From assembly GCF_007998985.1 (NCBI RefSeq), contig NZ_CP041659.1, positions 744,001 to 808,000 of the forward strand: a stretch of DNA of 64,000 nt, read 5' to 3'. The position numbers and the translations under genes were made by a program. This stretch comes from Sphingomonas xanthus (lineage in GTDB: Bacteria; Pseudomonadota; Alphaproteobacteria; Sphingomonadales; Sphingomonadaceae). Positions 11,095-20,470 of the stretch are shown piece after piece; positions within the stretch are counted from its first letter, which is position 1, and the number at the start of each line of letters is the position of its first letter. A model generated the notes under the pieces. It saw only the letters and a list, made by a program, of their open reading frames with translations, was not told the origin of the DNA and searched no databases.

Positions 11095-12506
11095 GCGGCG
11101 CATTCCCGCGCTATGGCTACATCGTCGAACGGAAGCACTTTATCTCCAATGATCTGACCCTGTTCATGCCCCTTGCCGGCGACGAGCACGATGTCGCCGG
11201 CCTTGGCCATGCCGATCGCCTCCGCGATCGCCTCGCGCCGATCGCCTATCTCAATCGCGCCGGGCGCACCGGCGAGCAGCGCCGCGCGGATCGTCGCCGG
11301 ATCCTCGCTGCGCGGATTGTCGTCGGTTACGATTACCATATCGCTCAGCCGCGCCGCCACCGTCCCCATTTGGGGCCGCTTGCCATGGTCCCGGTCGCCG
11401 CCCGCGCCGATGACCGTGATCAGCCTCCCCTCGACATGAGGACGCAGCGCCCCGATCGCCGCCTCGACTGCATCGGGCGTATGGGCATAATCGACATAGA
11501 CGGGGGCGCCCGAACGGCTGATCACCGCCCGCTCAAGCCGGCCGCGTACCGGCGATAGCCGGCCCATCCCGGCTAGGGTCTCTGTCCAGCACCCTCCGGT
11601 TGCAAGAACCAGGCCCGCCGCGGTCAGCACATTGTTCATCTGATAGGCGCCGATCAACGGCAGGCTAAGCCGATCTTCCCTGCCCTCGTGGCGCAGCAGC
11701 AGCTGCTGCCCAAGAGGCGTGGACTGGCGCGACACCAGCGCGATCATGTCGCCGCCCGGCCCCACGGTCAGCAGCCGAAGCCCGCGCCGCTTCGCATGGG
11801 CGATCACCTCCTGCGAGCGCGGGTCGCCGGTCCAGACCACCGCCGCGCCATCGGCAGCGACGACCTCGTCGAACAGCCGCATCTTGGCCGCGAAATAGGA
11901 ATCCATGTCGGCGTGATAATCGAGATGGTCGCGGGAGAAATTGGTGAACGCTGCGGCGCTCACCGGCATGCCTTCGGCGCGATACTGATCGAGGCCATGG
12001 CTCGACGCTTCATAGGCGACATGGCTGATCCCCATGCGCTTGAGACCGGCCATATTGTTGAGGAAAGTCACGATGTCCGGCGTTGTGAGGCCGGTCGACA
12101 CCTGGTCGTCGGCAGTGGTCACGCCGAGCGTCCCGATTGAGGCAGAACGGTGTCCGGCCATTCGCCAAAGCTGCCGGGTCAGCTCGACCGTCGAAGTCTT
12201 GCCGTTGGTGCCGGTGACTGCCGCGATCGTCGCCGGGAACGGGGCGTAGAATCGCGCCGCGAGGTCAGCGAACAGGAGCCGTGGCTCGTCGGCGGACAGG
12301 TGGGGAACACCCTCGACCACCGCGCCCGGCGCGGCAACGACGGCAACCGCGCCTCGACTGACCGCCTCGGCGATGAAGTCCTCCCCGTTGAACCGGGTGC
12401 CGGGGAAGGCGCCGAAAATATTGCCCGGTGCGACCTTGCGATGGTCGAGCGCAAATCCGGTGACCTGGGATTCGCTTTCAAGGTCGGCGAGGTCGCCCAA
12501 CTTCAT
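11091..12506 (-). CDS. murE: UDP-MurNAc-dipeptide--diaminopimelate ligase
   Basis: MurE adds the third stem-peptide residue. The P-loop is AVTGTNGKTSTVEL and the C-terminal substrate motif is DDNPR, the signature of enzymes using meso-diaminopimelate rather than lysine. A DAP-type, Gram-negative wall is therefore predicted. The 471-residue protein begins MKLGDLADL five bases after the ftsI stop. At the 3' end it overlaps murF by four bases. Confidence 0.96.
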   Translation of the reverse strand: MKLGDLADLESESQVTGFALDHRKVAPGNIFGAFPGTRFNGEDFIAEAVSRGAVAVVAAPGAVVEGVPHLSADEPRLLFADLAARFYAPFPATIAAVTGTNGKTSTVELTRQLWRMAGHRSASIGTLGVTTADDQVSTGLTTPDIVTFLNNMAGLKRMGISHVAYEASSHGLDQYRAEGMPVSAAAFTNFSRDHLDYHADMDSYFAAKMRLFDEVVAADGAAVVWTGDPRSQEVIAHAKRRGLRLLTVGPGGDMIALVSRQSTPLGQQLLLRHEGREDRLSLPLIGAYQMNNVLTAAGLVLATGGCWTETLAGMGRLSPVRGRLERAVISRSGAPVYVDYAHTPDAVEAAIGALRPHVEGRLITVIGAGGDRDHGKRPQMGTVAARLSDMVIVTDDNPRSEDPATIRAALLAGAPGAIEIGDRREAIAEAIGMAKAGDIVLVAGKGHEQGQIIGDKVLPFDDVAIARECAA

Positions 12507-12511
12507 GCCGG

Positions 12512-14218
12512 TCAGTCTTTCAGGCGGACGAAGGGCAAGACCTCCGACATATTGGGTTCGCGCTGCTTGTCGGGGCGAACGCCCAGCATCGGTGCAATCC
12601 GGCTGACGGTCTTGCCCATCACCGGCGCGGCGTTCCAGCCCGCCGTGCGAAAACCGAAGGTTTCGGCAGTGGGTTGCGGTTCGTCGAGCATGACGACCAT
12701 GGCATAGCGCGGTTCGTCCATCGGGAACACGCCCGCGAAACTGGTGACCACCCGCGTGTTGGAATAGCCGCCGGCGACCGGTTTGTTGGCCGTTCCGGTT
12801 TTTCCGCCGACGCGATAGCCGATGGCGTTGGCCTTCTTGCCGGTGCCATGCGTCACGACCAGCCGCAGCAGCGAGCGCATCTTGTAGCTCGTGTCCTCCG
12901 AAAAAACGCGGTGACCCCTGGCCGACGGACGGTCCTTGTTGACCTTGAGCAGGGTGGCGGGGCGGTAGATGCCGCCATTGAACAGCGTTGCATAACCGAT
13001 GGCGAGGTGAAGCGGGGTTACCGCGATGCCATGGCCATAGCCGACGGTCATCCGGGCCACCTGGTTCCAGTTGGAACCCGGCGAAAGAGTCCTGCCCCGC
13101 TCAAGCGTCTCAATCTGTACCCGGTCGAGGAAGCCCATCTTGTCGAGGAAGTCGCGCTGCCGCTCGCTGCCCAGCTGGTCGGCGATCTGCGCGGTGCCTA
13201 TATTGCTGCTTTCCTTCATGATCTCGGCGACCGAACAGGGACGGCGGAAGGGATGCGTGTCGCTTATCGAACGGTTGCCGACACGAAGCGATTCGGGGCA
13301 GGGATATATTTGGCCCATCGACTTGATGATGCCTGCGTCCATCGCCATCGCCACGGTGAACGGCTTGAAGGTCGAGCCAAGTTCGTAAACGCCAAGCGTC
13401 GCCCGATTGAATCGTTGTTCAGGCGTCCCGCGGCCAGCGGCATTGGGATTGAGCTGCGGAAGCGACGTCATCGCCAGCACTTCACCGGTATGGATGTCGA
13501 GAATGATTCCCGCTGCGCCGATAGCCGAGAAGCGGGTTTTCGCCTCAAGCAGTTCATGCTCAAGCGCCTGCTGCACCCGGCTGGAAATGCTCAGGACGAT
13601 CGGTTTGTCCCGCCGTGCCGGATCGCGCAGCTGTTCGTCGAAGGCGCGTTCGATCCCGGCGTTGCCCTTGCCGTCGATGTCGGTGAAGCCGACGACATGG
13701 GCGGCAAGGCTGAGTTGCGGGTAAAGCCGGTCCGGCTCGCGCTCCAGCGCAAGCCCCGGCTCGCCCAATGCGTTGATCGCCGCCACCAGATTGGGTGAGG
13801 CGCGCCGCCGCAGGTAGAAGAAGTTGCGGCCAGAGCGGAGCATCTCGAGATAGGCCGCCTCGTCCTTCTCGGGCATGAGCTCCGCCAGCTTGCGGGCAAG
13901 GTCGAGCTTGTTGCCGATGACCTTGGCCGGCTGGAGCCCGACGGTCCATGCATCGATCGTTCGGGCCAGCGTCTGCCCGTCGCGATCGACAATATCACCG
14001 CGCTCAGGGGTCAGGTCGACGAGCCTGGTCTTGCGTCCGGCATGGTCGCCAAAGGCCGCCAGGTACATCAGGCGCAAGGCGATAATCACGATCACGCCGG
14101 CGTAGACGAGCATGCCGAGCATCAGCCGCTGGTGCATCAGCGCCAGAATCTGCCGCCGCTGTCCGACCAGACGGAGCCGCTCGGGCCGTGCGACGAGAGC
14201 GGGCGTCGGGGCGTTCAT
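12512..14218 (-). CDS. ftsI: Septal penicillin-binding protein FtsI (PBP3)
   Basis: This class B PBP is the septal DD-transpeptidase that partners FtsW. It has one membrane anchor at residues 33-55, a dimerisation domain with the PERGDIVDRDG motif near 71-81, and a transpeptidase domain. The three active-site motifs are S282TFK, S337SN and K473TG. Length is 568 residues, normal for the family. The start codon shares one base with the ftsL-like stop (TGATG), and the 3' end is followed five bases later by murE. Confidence 0.96.
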   Translation of the reverse strand: MNAPTPALVARPERLRLVGQRRQILALMHQRLMLGMLVYAGVIVIIALRLMYLAAFGDHAGRKTRLVDLTPERGDIVDRDGQTLARTIDAWTVGLQPAKVIGNKLDLARKLAELMPEKDEAAYLEMLRSGRNFFYLRRRASPNLVAAINALGEPGLALEREPDRLYPQLSLAAHVVGFTDIDGKGNAGIERAFDEQLRDPARRDKPIVLSISSRVQQALEHELLEAKTRFSAIGAAGIILDIHTGEVLAMTSLPQLNPNAAGRGTPEQRFNRATLGVYELGSTFKPFTVAMAMDAGIIKSMGQIYPCPESLRVGNRSISDTHPFRRPCSVAEIMKESSNIGTAQIADQLGSERQRDFLDKMGFLDRVQIETLERGRTLSPGSNWNQVARMTVGYGHGIAVTPLHLAIGYATLFNGGIYRPATLLKVNKDRPSARGHRVFSEDTSYKMRSLLRLVVTHGTGKKANAIGYRVGGKTGTANKPVAGGYSNTRVVTSFAGVFPMDEPRYAMVVMLDEPQPTAETFGFRTAGWNAAPVMGKTVSRIAPMLGVRPDKQREPNMSEVLPFVRLKD

Positions 14219-14892
14219 CAGTCGGTATCGCTGTCCTTGGAATTGCGGGTCGGCGCCGTTGGGTTTGCCGTTACCGCCGCGGAGCCTTTGGCCTTCGGCT
14301 TGGCAACTGGCAAGGGTGCGAGCGGGTCAGCCATCGCGCTTTTCGCGGGCTTCGTCGCAGGCCTGCCGGATAGCGACTCCTTGCCTTGGACAGTGGCCCT
14401 GGCACCGGGCTCCACGGACCTGCCGACCGGCTTGGAGGCCGATCTATAGCTGGCAAGATGAACCATGTCGGCAACCGGGCGCGAGGCCGGCTGGCGGGTC
14501 GCGGCAGGGCCATCGTCCCCGGTCAGGCGCGGCTCAGCAGGCTGCTCTGCTATAGGCGCCGAGGCCAGCACCACTGGCGCATCGATCGTCGGCTTGCGTT
14601 CCGGAGTGACTAGCGTCGCAAGCTGAAAGCCCCCGTCGACGAACTGGTCCGCGCTGGGCGCCGATAGGCGGATGAACTTGACGTTCCAGCGTTCAAGCTG
14701 GGCAAGCCTGCCGCGCGTGCCGATTTCGGTTTGCAGCAGGCGGATATCGCGCTGGGCGAGCGCGATCCTGGTTTCAACATCCTCAAGCTCGGCCCGCTCC
14801 GAGGCGACGCTGAGCGAGACGAGATAGAACCCGAGCGCGGCACCCGCGAGGGTGCCAGCCCAAATTACCGATCCGAAACCCCGCGCGCTCAT
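14218..14892 (-). CDS. ftsL: FtsL-like divisome protein with long C-terminal tail
   Basis: The gene sits exactly where ftsL is found, between rsmH and ftsI. The predicted 224-residue protein has a membrane segment near residues 9-27 and a periplasmic coiled coil ([18 protein letters not shown]) ending around residue 75 with the FtsL-like stretch [11 protein letters not shown]. From about residue 90 on, it is low-complexity Ala/Pro/Lys/Thr sequence, roughly twice the length of a classic FtsL (about 100 residues). Start ATG 14892 overlaps the rsmH stop as ATGA. FtsL sequences diverge strongly, so the name rests on position and topology. Confidence 0.75.
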   Translation of the reverse strand: MSARGFGSVIWAGTLAGAALGFYLVSLSVASERAELEDVETRIALAQRDIRLLQTEIGTRGRLAQLERWNVKFIRLSAPSADQFVDGGFQLATLVTPERKPTIDAPVVLASAPIAEQPAEPRLTGDDGPAATRQPASRPVADMVHLASYRSASKPVGRSVEPGARATVQGKESLSGRPATKPAKSAMADPLAPLPVAKPKAKGSAAVTANPTAPTRNSKDSDTD

Positions 14893-15842
14893 GCTGCCTT
14901 CTCCTGGTCCCACGCGGGCGCATCGGTGCGTACTGCGGTGCGAAGTCGCGCCGAGCGCGCGCGCGGGTTTCGGGCCAACTCGGCCTCCGAAGGCGAGACC
15001 GGTTTGGCAACATGTTCAAAGGTCGGCGCTGGGCCCGGGGCGACCATCGGCCGATGCCGCGACCCGGCTGGCAAGGCGCCGCTGCGGGTCTTGAGGAACC
15101 GCTTCACGATCCGGTCCTCAAGGCTGTGAAAGGTCACCACCGCCAGCCTCCCGCCAGGACGCAGGCTGCGCTCCGCGGCGCGAAGCCCCTGCTCCAGCTC
15201 GTCGAGTTCGGCATTGAGATGGATGCGAATCGCCTGGAAGGTGCGCGTCGCAGGGTCGCTTTTCTGGCCCTGGCGAAATCCGAGCGCCTTCCGCACCACC
15301 GCCGCGAGCTCGGCCGTTCGGGTCAACGGCCTTGCCGCGACGATGGCGCGGGCGACCGCGCGGGCGCGCGGCTCCTCACCATATTCCTTGAGGACGCGGG
15401 CAATTTCGCCCTCTTCGGCCTGGTTGAGGAAGTCGGCTGCGGATTCGCCGGATTTGCTCATCCGCATGTCGAGCGGACCGTCCTGGCTGAAAGAAAAACC
15501 GCGATCGGCCTGGTCGAGCTGCATGGAAGAGACGCCGATATCGAGCGCGATACCGTCGACCGGCGCTAGTCCGCGTTCGGCAAGCGCCCGGTCCATTTGC
15601 GAAAACCGCTCGTTGACCAGAGTCAGTCGAGGATCGGGGACGAGTGCCTGCCCGGCCGCGATCGCATCGGGATCGCGGTCAAAGCCGATCACTCGTCCCG
15701 CCCCCTCCCCGAGCATGGCGCGCGTATAGCCGCCAGCTCCGAAAGTGCCGTCGACATGGGTCTCGCCAGGGACGATGGCGAGACCCGCGACGACCTCGTT
15801 GATGAGAACCGGAATGTGCGGGGTCTTGGGTGCCGAGCTCAC
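14889..15842 (-). CDS. rsmH: 16S rRNA (cytosine1402-N4)-methyltransferase RsmH
   Basis: RsmH (MraW) methylates N4 of C1402 in 16S rRNA using SAM. The protein begins with [13 protein letters not shown], followed by the SAM-binding motif [15 protein letters not shown], the [11 protein letters not shown] segment and the C-terminal [16 protein letters not shown]. All are hallmarks of the family. Length is 317 residues. The start overlaps the mraZ stop by four bases, and mraZ-rsmH is the conserved head of dcw operons. Confidence 0.97.
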   Translation of the reverse strand: MSSAPKTPHIPVLINEVVAGLAIVPGETHVDGTFGAGGYTRAMLGEGAGRVIGFDRDPDAIAAGQALVPDPRLTLVNERFSQMDRALAERGLAPVDGIALDIGVSSMQLDQADRGFSFSQDGPLDMRMSKSGESAADFLNQAEEGEIARVLKEYGEEPRARAVARAIVAARPLTRTAELAAVVRKALGFRQGQKSDPATRTFQAIRIHLNAELDELEQGLRAAERSLRPGGRLAVVTFHSLEDRIVKRFLKTRSGALPAGSRHRPMVAPGPAPTFEHVAKPVSPSEAELARNPRARSARLRTAVRTDAPAWDQEKAA

Positions 15843-16324
15843 AGGCCACGCTCCTCAAGCCGAAAGCGGGCAATGTCCTTCATGTCCTCGGGCACGTTGG
15901 GATCGGCCAGGAAGGTCTTCGGATTCCAGATCTGGAAGGTCTCGCCGACGCCGATGAACAGCGCGAGGTCGTCAAGCTGGCCCTTCCTGCGCATCATCGG
16001 TGGCAAGATGATCCGGCCCGAACTGTCGTAAGGCACTTCCTCGGTGGCGCCGAACGCCATCATCGTGCGGCGGGCATGGTCGAGCTCCGACGCCGGATCG
16101 GTTTCCTGCTTTTCGAGCAGCCGTTCGAGCTTGGCATGCTTGAGCGCTGCGTAAGCCGGGTCATAGGCGCTCAGCGCCGTGAAGCTGTCGTGTTTGGCCA
16201 GAACGATCGTGCGAGCATCGCCGCGGCGCTCGATGACCGAGCGCAGGAAGGCGGGCACGGAGACGCGACCCTTCGCGTCCACCGCGTTCAAAGCACTGCC
16301 TTGGAACAGATGCTCTAGTGCCAC
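15839..16324 (-). CDS. mraZ: Transcriptional regulator MraZ
   Basis: MraZ is a ring-forming DNA-binding protein that, where studied, represses its own dcw operon. Two SpoVT-AbrB-like repeats each contain the DxxGR signature: [10 protein letters not shown] near the N terminus and [10 protein letters not shown] in the middle. I set the start at GTG 16324, preceded by a good AGGGG ribosome site seven bases upstream. The first residues [16 protein letters not shown] fit the family, whereas the upstream ATG at 16375 adds an arginine-rich stretch read from the leader palindrome. The product has 161 residues. Confidence 0.93.
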   Translation of the reverse strand: MALEHLFQGSALNAVDAKGRVSVPAFLRSVIERRGDARTIVLAKHDSFTALSAYDPAYAALKHAKLERLLEKQETDPASELDHARRTMMAFGATEEVPYDSSGRIILPPMMRRKGQLDDLALFIGVGETFQIWNPKTFLADPNVPEDMKDIARFRLEERGL

Positions 16325-16361
16325 TCGCCTACCCCTCGGCGCGACACGCCTCCCCCGTTTG

Positions 16362-16387
16362 CGGGCGTACGCCATCGCGTACGCCCG
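16362..16387 (-). promoter_or_regulatory. Palindrome in the mraZ leader
   Basis: A perfect 10-bp inverted repeat (arms 16362-16371 and 16378-16387, sequence CGGGCGTACG) flanks a 6-base loop about 38 bases before the mraZ start. In mRNA it would form a stable hairpin. On DNA it could be an operator. It has no T-run, so it is not a simple terminator. Confidence 0.5.
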
Positions 16388-16434
16388 ACACCTTGGATCG
16401 ACTCAAACAGGTTTGCCCCGCGCTACAGTCGTTG

Positions 16435-16515
16435 TTGGTAACTCAGACGCTCACGGGATACAATGGGTTTTCATGCCATCACATGGGTTTTCATGCCACG
16501 TGGCGGAAATCCCAC
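16435..16515 (-). promoter_or_regulatory. dcw operon control region with 16-bp direct repeat
   Basis: A 16-bp direct repeat, ATGGGTTTTCATGCCA, occurs at 16463-16478 and 16483-16498, exactly two helix turns (20 bp) apart. A TGGGA on the other strand lies at 16510-16515. MraZ of enterobacteria binds tandem TGGG-containing boxes, so these are candidate MraZ operator boxes. A weak promoter candidate on the minus strand is TTGTAT (16458-16463) with TACCAA (16435-16440), 17-bp spacing. The repeat is seen directly; the MraZ link and promoter are inferred. Confidence 0.5.
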
Positions 16516-16599
16516 GCTTTTCTATGGTCGGCGGCGCCACCGGATTGGCGGGACAAGCCTGTGGATAACCCTGTTGGAAAGCTCCGGGACTAATGGGGG

Positions 16600-17328
16600 T
16601 CACTGCCGTTCGAGCATCGCGAGCTCGGTCATGAATATGTCGAGGTTTGCGTCGGTTGGGCCGGCAAGTGGACGCTCGCTGTCAACGTTGATCCAATCGG
16701 CATCGGCGATGATGGTTACCCTTCCGCTGCCGATCCTGCAGCGGGCGATGAGGCCGGCGGCGGACAGCGCACAGGATGACGAATTGGTCGATAGCCGGCC
16801 GGGCGACACAGCGATCAGGCCGCTTCGCCCGACGGGAATGCGCACTGGCCCGCGTTCAGGCGCGACTTGCAATGCTAGGCCCCAATGATTGAGCAACCCG
16901 GTATCGGCGAATCCGGGTGGCGGGCGCAGCAGGTCGCCGAGTGGCCGGCTGCTTGGCCATTCGAGCAGCGGATCGGCGAGCAGCAGCAGGCGCCCGCCTT
17001 CGCGGACCCAGCGGTCAAGATCGACCAGTGCCTCGGCCGGTTGCGCCCGAGGGTGCGCCATCAGCAGCAAGGCCTTGCCCAACAGGCTGGCGCGGTCGGT
17101 TACCGCGATCGGGGTCACGGTGTAACGCCGATCGAGCCGGTCGAGAACGGCCGAACCGCCGGCCTCAAGTCCGAAGCTGTCGCCGAACATCAGCGGCAGG
17201 CTGGTCAGTAGCGCCAGTTCGGGCCCCTCCGCCCTCGCCTTGACGAGCGGGGGCTGACGCAGCGCCAGGATCGCGACGGATAGCGCAGCGGCCAAGGCCA
17301 GCAGTACCCCGATCCAGCGAGGATTCAC
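16600..17328 (-). CDS. DUF4350-type membrane-anchored protein
   Basis: The 242-residue protein begins with one hydrophobic segment (residues 5-23). The rest looks like the DUF4350/GldG-like soluble domain (LTSLPLMFGDSF, LLLLADPLLEWP, GSGRVTIIADADW), a glutamine-amidotransferase-like fold often found beside MoxR/DUF58 genes or ABC exporters. The start overlaps the stop of the gene before it (17325-17328, ATGA), so the two form a pair. No MoxR or ABC gene is visible nearby, and the molecular role is unknown. It lies just upstream of mraZ, on the same strand. Confidence 0.6.
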   Translation of the reverse strand: MNPRWIGVLLALAAALSVAILALRQPPLVKARAEGPELALLTSLPLMFGDSFGLEAGGSAVLDRLDRRYTVTPIAVTDRASLLGKALLLMAHPRAQPAEALVDLDRWVREGGRLLLLADPLLEWPSSRPLGDLLRPPPGFADTGLLNHWGLALQVAPERGPVRIPVGRSGLIAVSPGRLSTNSSSCALSAAGLIARCRIGSGRVTIIADADWINVDSERPLAGPTDANLDIFMTELAMLERQ

Positions 17329-17615
17329 GGCTGTTCGGAGGTGGCTGCTGGAGGCGGCGCTAGCGGGAGCGGCGCCGCCTGATTGGAAGATGCCGCCTGG
17401 TTGGAGGATGTCGCCCCGGGCGCGGCGCCGATGTCGGCCAGCGGCTCGTTGGGCTCTTCCTCCGCCACCAGTTCATTTTCGGGCGCCGGCGGCAGCGCGT
17501 CTTCACTCGATCGGCTGATCGCAGTGCCCAGCAGCACCAGGAGGAATACCACCGCAAGCCCCGTGAGTCCGATCCGGATGCGCTGAATCCGTTCTTCCTT
17601 GTCGCCAGGGCTCAT
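17325..17615 (-). CDS. Small single-pass membrane protein, unknown function
   Basis: This 96-residue product has a charged N terminus (MSPGDKEERIQRIRIG), one membrane helix (LTGLAVVFLLVLLGTAI, about residues 16-32) and a Pro/Ala/Ser-rich acidic tail with a repeated SNQAA. I do not recognise a family. ATG 17615 is preferred to GTG 17636, which adds seven residues. It overlaps the DUF4350 gene by four bases and is probably its partner. Confidence 0.55.
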   Translation of the reverse strand: MSPGDKEERIQRIRIGLTGLAVVFLLVLLGTAISRSSEDALPPAPENELVAEEEPNEPLADIGAAPGATSSNQAASSNQAAPLPLAPPPAATSEQP

Positions 17616-17696
17616 GGCTGGCAAGCTACGCGGCACGGCAATTCATTGCAATGAAGCTGGCTTTACCTGTTTGTCAGGGCCTGCGAAGGAACGGTC

Positions 17697-18098
17697 ATGA
17701 TTCGCCACCTATCTCTGCTCGTCATCGCAACCGCGGCCCTTGCCGCTTGCGACACCCAACCCGAAACGATCGTCGCCGGCGAACGGCCCGATCCAATGGC
17801 CGACCAGCTAGCCAACGCCGCGCCGGTCGAACTGCCGCCGGCAATCGCCGCGTCGAGAACCTATCGCTGCAAGGACAATAGCCTCGTCCGCATCGACTGG
17901 CTCGCCCAGAACATGGGTGCCTATGTCCATGGCGAAAACCAGGCACAGACTCACCTGAAGCCAGCAGAAGCGGTCGAAGGCCAGCCGGCCAGCGGTGACC
18001 TTACCGCCGAAGGGGGCTTCGTCCTCAAGGGCGATTCCACCGCGTCGACCATCACCGTCACGCTGCCAGGCAAGGCCGCCCAGAGCTGCAAGGCCTGA
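17697..18098 (+). CDS. Lipoprotein with MliC-like domain
   Basis: The 133-residue protein has a signal peptide with lipobox LAAC (Cys18), so it is predicted to be a lipid-anchored envelope protein. The mature part shows the pattern of the MliC/PliC lysozyme-inhibitor fold: YRCKDN at the start of the domain, a central GGFVLKGD segment, and a terminal SCKA, giving one Cys at each end of the barrel. The MliC assignment is inferred from this spacing and needs a profile search. It is divergent from the DUF4350 pair, with about 80 bases between starts. Confidence 0.55.
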   Translation: MIRHLSLLVIATAALAACDTQPETIVAGERPDPMADQLANAAPVELPPAIAASRTYRCKDNSLVRIDWLAQNMGAYVHGENQAQTHLKPAEAVEGQPASGDLTAEGGFVLKGDSTASTITVTLPGKAAQSCKA

Positions 18099-18226
18099 CA
18101 TTGAATCTGCGGCGGGTGTCGAGGCGCCCGCCGCTCACCCTTGCGAACGCGCGCCGCCCCGCTGTTGCGCCTGCGCCGCGTCGACTGGCCTAGCCCTTTG
18201 CCCGCATCGCGGCTAATGGGCCGCGC

Positions 18227-20470
18227 ATGAGCGTTATCGAGGCCCCCCGCATCACCCCCGAGATCGTCGCCGACCATGGGCTGAGCCCGGAAGAATATAC
18301 CCGCGTCCTGCAAGCGCTCGGGCGCGAGCCGAACCTCGTCGAACTGGGAATATTCTCCGTCATGTGGTCGGAACATTGCAGCTATAAAAGCTCGCGGTTC
18401 CACCTCAAGAAATTGCCCACCGAAGCACCGTGGGTGATCTGCGGCCCCGGCGAGAATGCCGGCGTGATCGACATCGGTGACGGACAGGCGGCGATCTTCA
18501 AGATGGAGAGCCACAACCACCCGAGCTATATCGAGCCATACCAGGGCGCGGCGACCGGGGTCGGCGGTATCCTGCGCGACGTGTTCACCATGGGCGCGCG
18601 GCCGATCGCCAATTTGAATGCCCTGCGCTTCGGCCGGCCCGACCATCCCAAGATGCGCCACCTCATTTCGGGCGTGGTCAGCGGTATCGGCGGCTATGGC
18701 AATTGCGTCGGCGTCCCCACGGTCGGCGGAGAGGTCAATTTCGACCCCGCCTATGACGGAAATATCCTGGTCAACGCGATGACCGTCGGGATCGCCCAGA
18801 CCGACAAGATTTTCTATTCGGCGGCGACCGGCCTCGGCAATCCGATCGTCTACGTCGGGTCGAAGACGGGCCGCGACGGCATCCATGGCGCGACCATGGC
18901 ATCTGCCGACTTTGCCGAGGGTGACGAGGACAAGCGCCCGACGGTTCAGGTTGGCGACCCTTTCACCGAAAAATTGCTGATCGAGGCCTGCCTCGAACTG
19001 ATGGCGACCGACGCGATCGTCGCGATCCAGGACATGGGCGCTGCGGGCCTCACCAGTTCCTCTGTCGAGATGGCGTCCAAGGGCGGCGCCGGAATCCGGC
19101 TCGACATGAACAAGGTGCCGTGCCGCGAGGAGGGCATGACGCCCTATGAGATGATGCTGTCGGAATCGCAGGAACGGATGCTGATGGTGCTCAAGCCCGG
19201 CCGCGAGGCCGAGGCGGAGAAGATCTTCCGCAAATGGGAGCTGGATTTCGCGGTGATCGGCGAAGTGACCGACACCGGACATATGGTCCTCGACTGGAAT
19301 GGCGAGACGGTATGCGACATTCCGCTCGGCCCGCTGGCCGACGATGCGCCCTGCTATGAGCGGCCGCACATGAGCCTCGACGAGTATAAGGTGTGGGCTA
19401 AGGTCAAGCCGCTCGACGAGGTGCCCGAAAGCACCGACATCGCCGCGGACCTCTTGAAGCTGATGGCCTCTCCCAACCTCGCCTCGCGGCGCTGGATCTG
19501 GGAGCAATATGACAGCCAGGTCGGCGCCGACACGGTGCAGCGTCCGGGAGGCGATGCCGCGGTGGTCCGGGTCCATGGCACCAACAAGGCCCTGGCGATG
19601 ACCACCGATTGCACGCCGCGCTACGTTTTTGCCGACCCCTATGAAGGCGGAAAGCAGGCGGTGGCCGAGGCCTACCGCAACCTGTGCGCGGTCGGTGCAA
19701 AGCCGTTGGCGATCACCAATTGCCTCAATTTCGGCAACCCGCAGCGACCCGAGATCATGGCCCAGATCGTCGAGGCGCTTCGCGGCATGGGCGACGCCTG
19801 CCGCGCACTCGATTTCCCGATCGTGAGCGGCAATGTCTCACTCTACAATGAAAGCAAGGCGACCGGCGGCGGTTCGGCAATCCTGCCGACGCCGGCCATC
19901 GGCGGAGTCGGACTGCTGGACGATTGGCGCCAAAGCGCGACGGTCGGGTTCAAGCGCGAGGGGGAAATCATTCTCGTCATCGGCGCGCCTGATGGTGGAG
20001 GCCAGCTTGGCCAATCCTTATGGTTGAGCGTCATTCATGGCCTCAAGGCGGGCCAGCCGCCGATCGTCGATCTTGAGATCGAGCGCAGCCACGGAGAATT
20101 TGTCCGGAGGCTGGTGGAGCAAGGCGCGGTCACCGCCGTCCATGACATTTCCGACGGCGGAATGGCCGTCGCGCTCGCGGAGATGGCGCTTGCCGGTTCT
20201 CTTGGCGCGCGGATCGACGCCGACCTTGGCGGTTGCGGCGCCGTCGCAATGGCGTTTGGCGAAGACCAGGGCCGCTATGTTGTCACCACCAGCGATCCCC
20301 AGAGAGTGATCGACGCGGCCGGCGCCGCGGAGGTGTTCGTTGCCAGCATCGGGACAGTTGGGGGATCGGCGCTCGAAGGACAAGGATTCCGGGTGGAGGT
20401 CGGCGACCTCCGTGCCGCGCACGAGGGTTTTTTCCCGAAACTGATGGGCGCCGACGCGGCGCTGGCATAG
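18227..20470 (+). CDS. purL: Phosphoribosylformylglycinamidine synthase subunit PurL
   Basis: PurL is the large subunit of FGAM synthase in de novo purine synthesis. At 747 residues it is the small form that works with PurS and PurQ, which are not in the window. Motifs include [11 protein letters not shown] near the N terminus (ATP/catalytic His), [13 protein letters not shown] and [13 protein letters not shown] second AIR-synthase-like half has [18 protein letters not shown] and [13 protein letters not shown]. The DUF3052 gene begins on the base after its stop, suggesting co-transcription. Confidence 0.97.
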   Translation: MSVIEAPRITPEIVADHGLSPEEYTRVLQALGREPNLVELGIFSVMWSEHCSYKSSRFHLKKLPTEAPWVICGPGENAGVIDIGDGQAAIFKMESHNHPSYIEPYQGAATGVGGILRDVFTMGARPIANLNALRFGRPDHPKMRHLISGVVSGIGGYGNCVGVPTVGGEVNFDPAYDGNILVNAMTVGIAQTDKIFYSAATGLGNPIVYVGSKTGRDGIHGATMASADFAEGDEDKRPTVQVGDPFTEKLLIEACLELMATDAIVAIQDMGAAGLTSSSVEMASKGGAGIRLDMNKVPCREEGMTPYEMMLSESQERMLMVLKPGREAEAEKIFRKWELDFAVIGEVTDTGHMVLDWNGETVCDIPLGPLADDAPCYERPHMSLDEYKVWAKVKPLDEVPESTDIAADLLKLMASPNLASRRWIWEQYDSQVGADTVQRPGGDAAVVRVHGTNKALAMTTDCTPRYVFADPYEGGKQAVAEAYRNLCAVGAKPLAITNCLNFGNPQRPEIMAQIVEALRGMGDACRALDFPIVSGNVSLYNESKATGGGSAILPTPAIGGVGLLDDWRQSATVGFKREGEIILVIGAPDGGGQLGQSLWLSVIHGLKAGQPPIVDLEIERSHGEFVRRLVEQGAVTAVHDISDGGMAVALAEMALAGSLGARIDADLGGCGAVAMAFGEDQGRYVVTTSDPQRVIDAAGAAEVFVASIGTVGGSALEGQGFRVEVGDLRAAHEGFFPKLMGADAALA

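Noticed and set aside
16463..16498. The 16-bp direct repeat before mraZ as a CRISPR fragment
   Set aside because: Only two units, a 4-base gap and no cas genes; it fits a regulatory repeat better.
16560..16568. The DnaA-box match as an origin of replication
   Set aside because: Only one box, with no AT-rich unwinding region, no cluster of boxes and no dnaA, gidA or parAB gene nearby.
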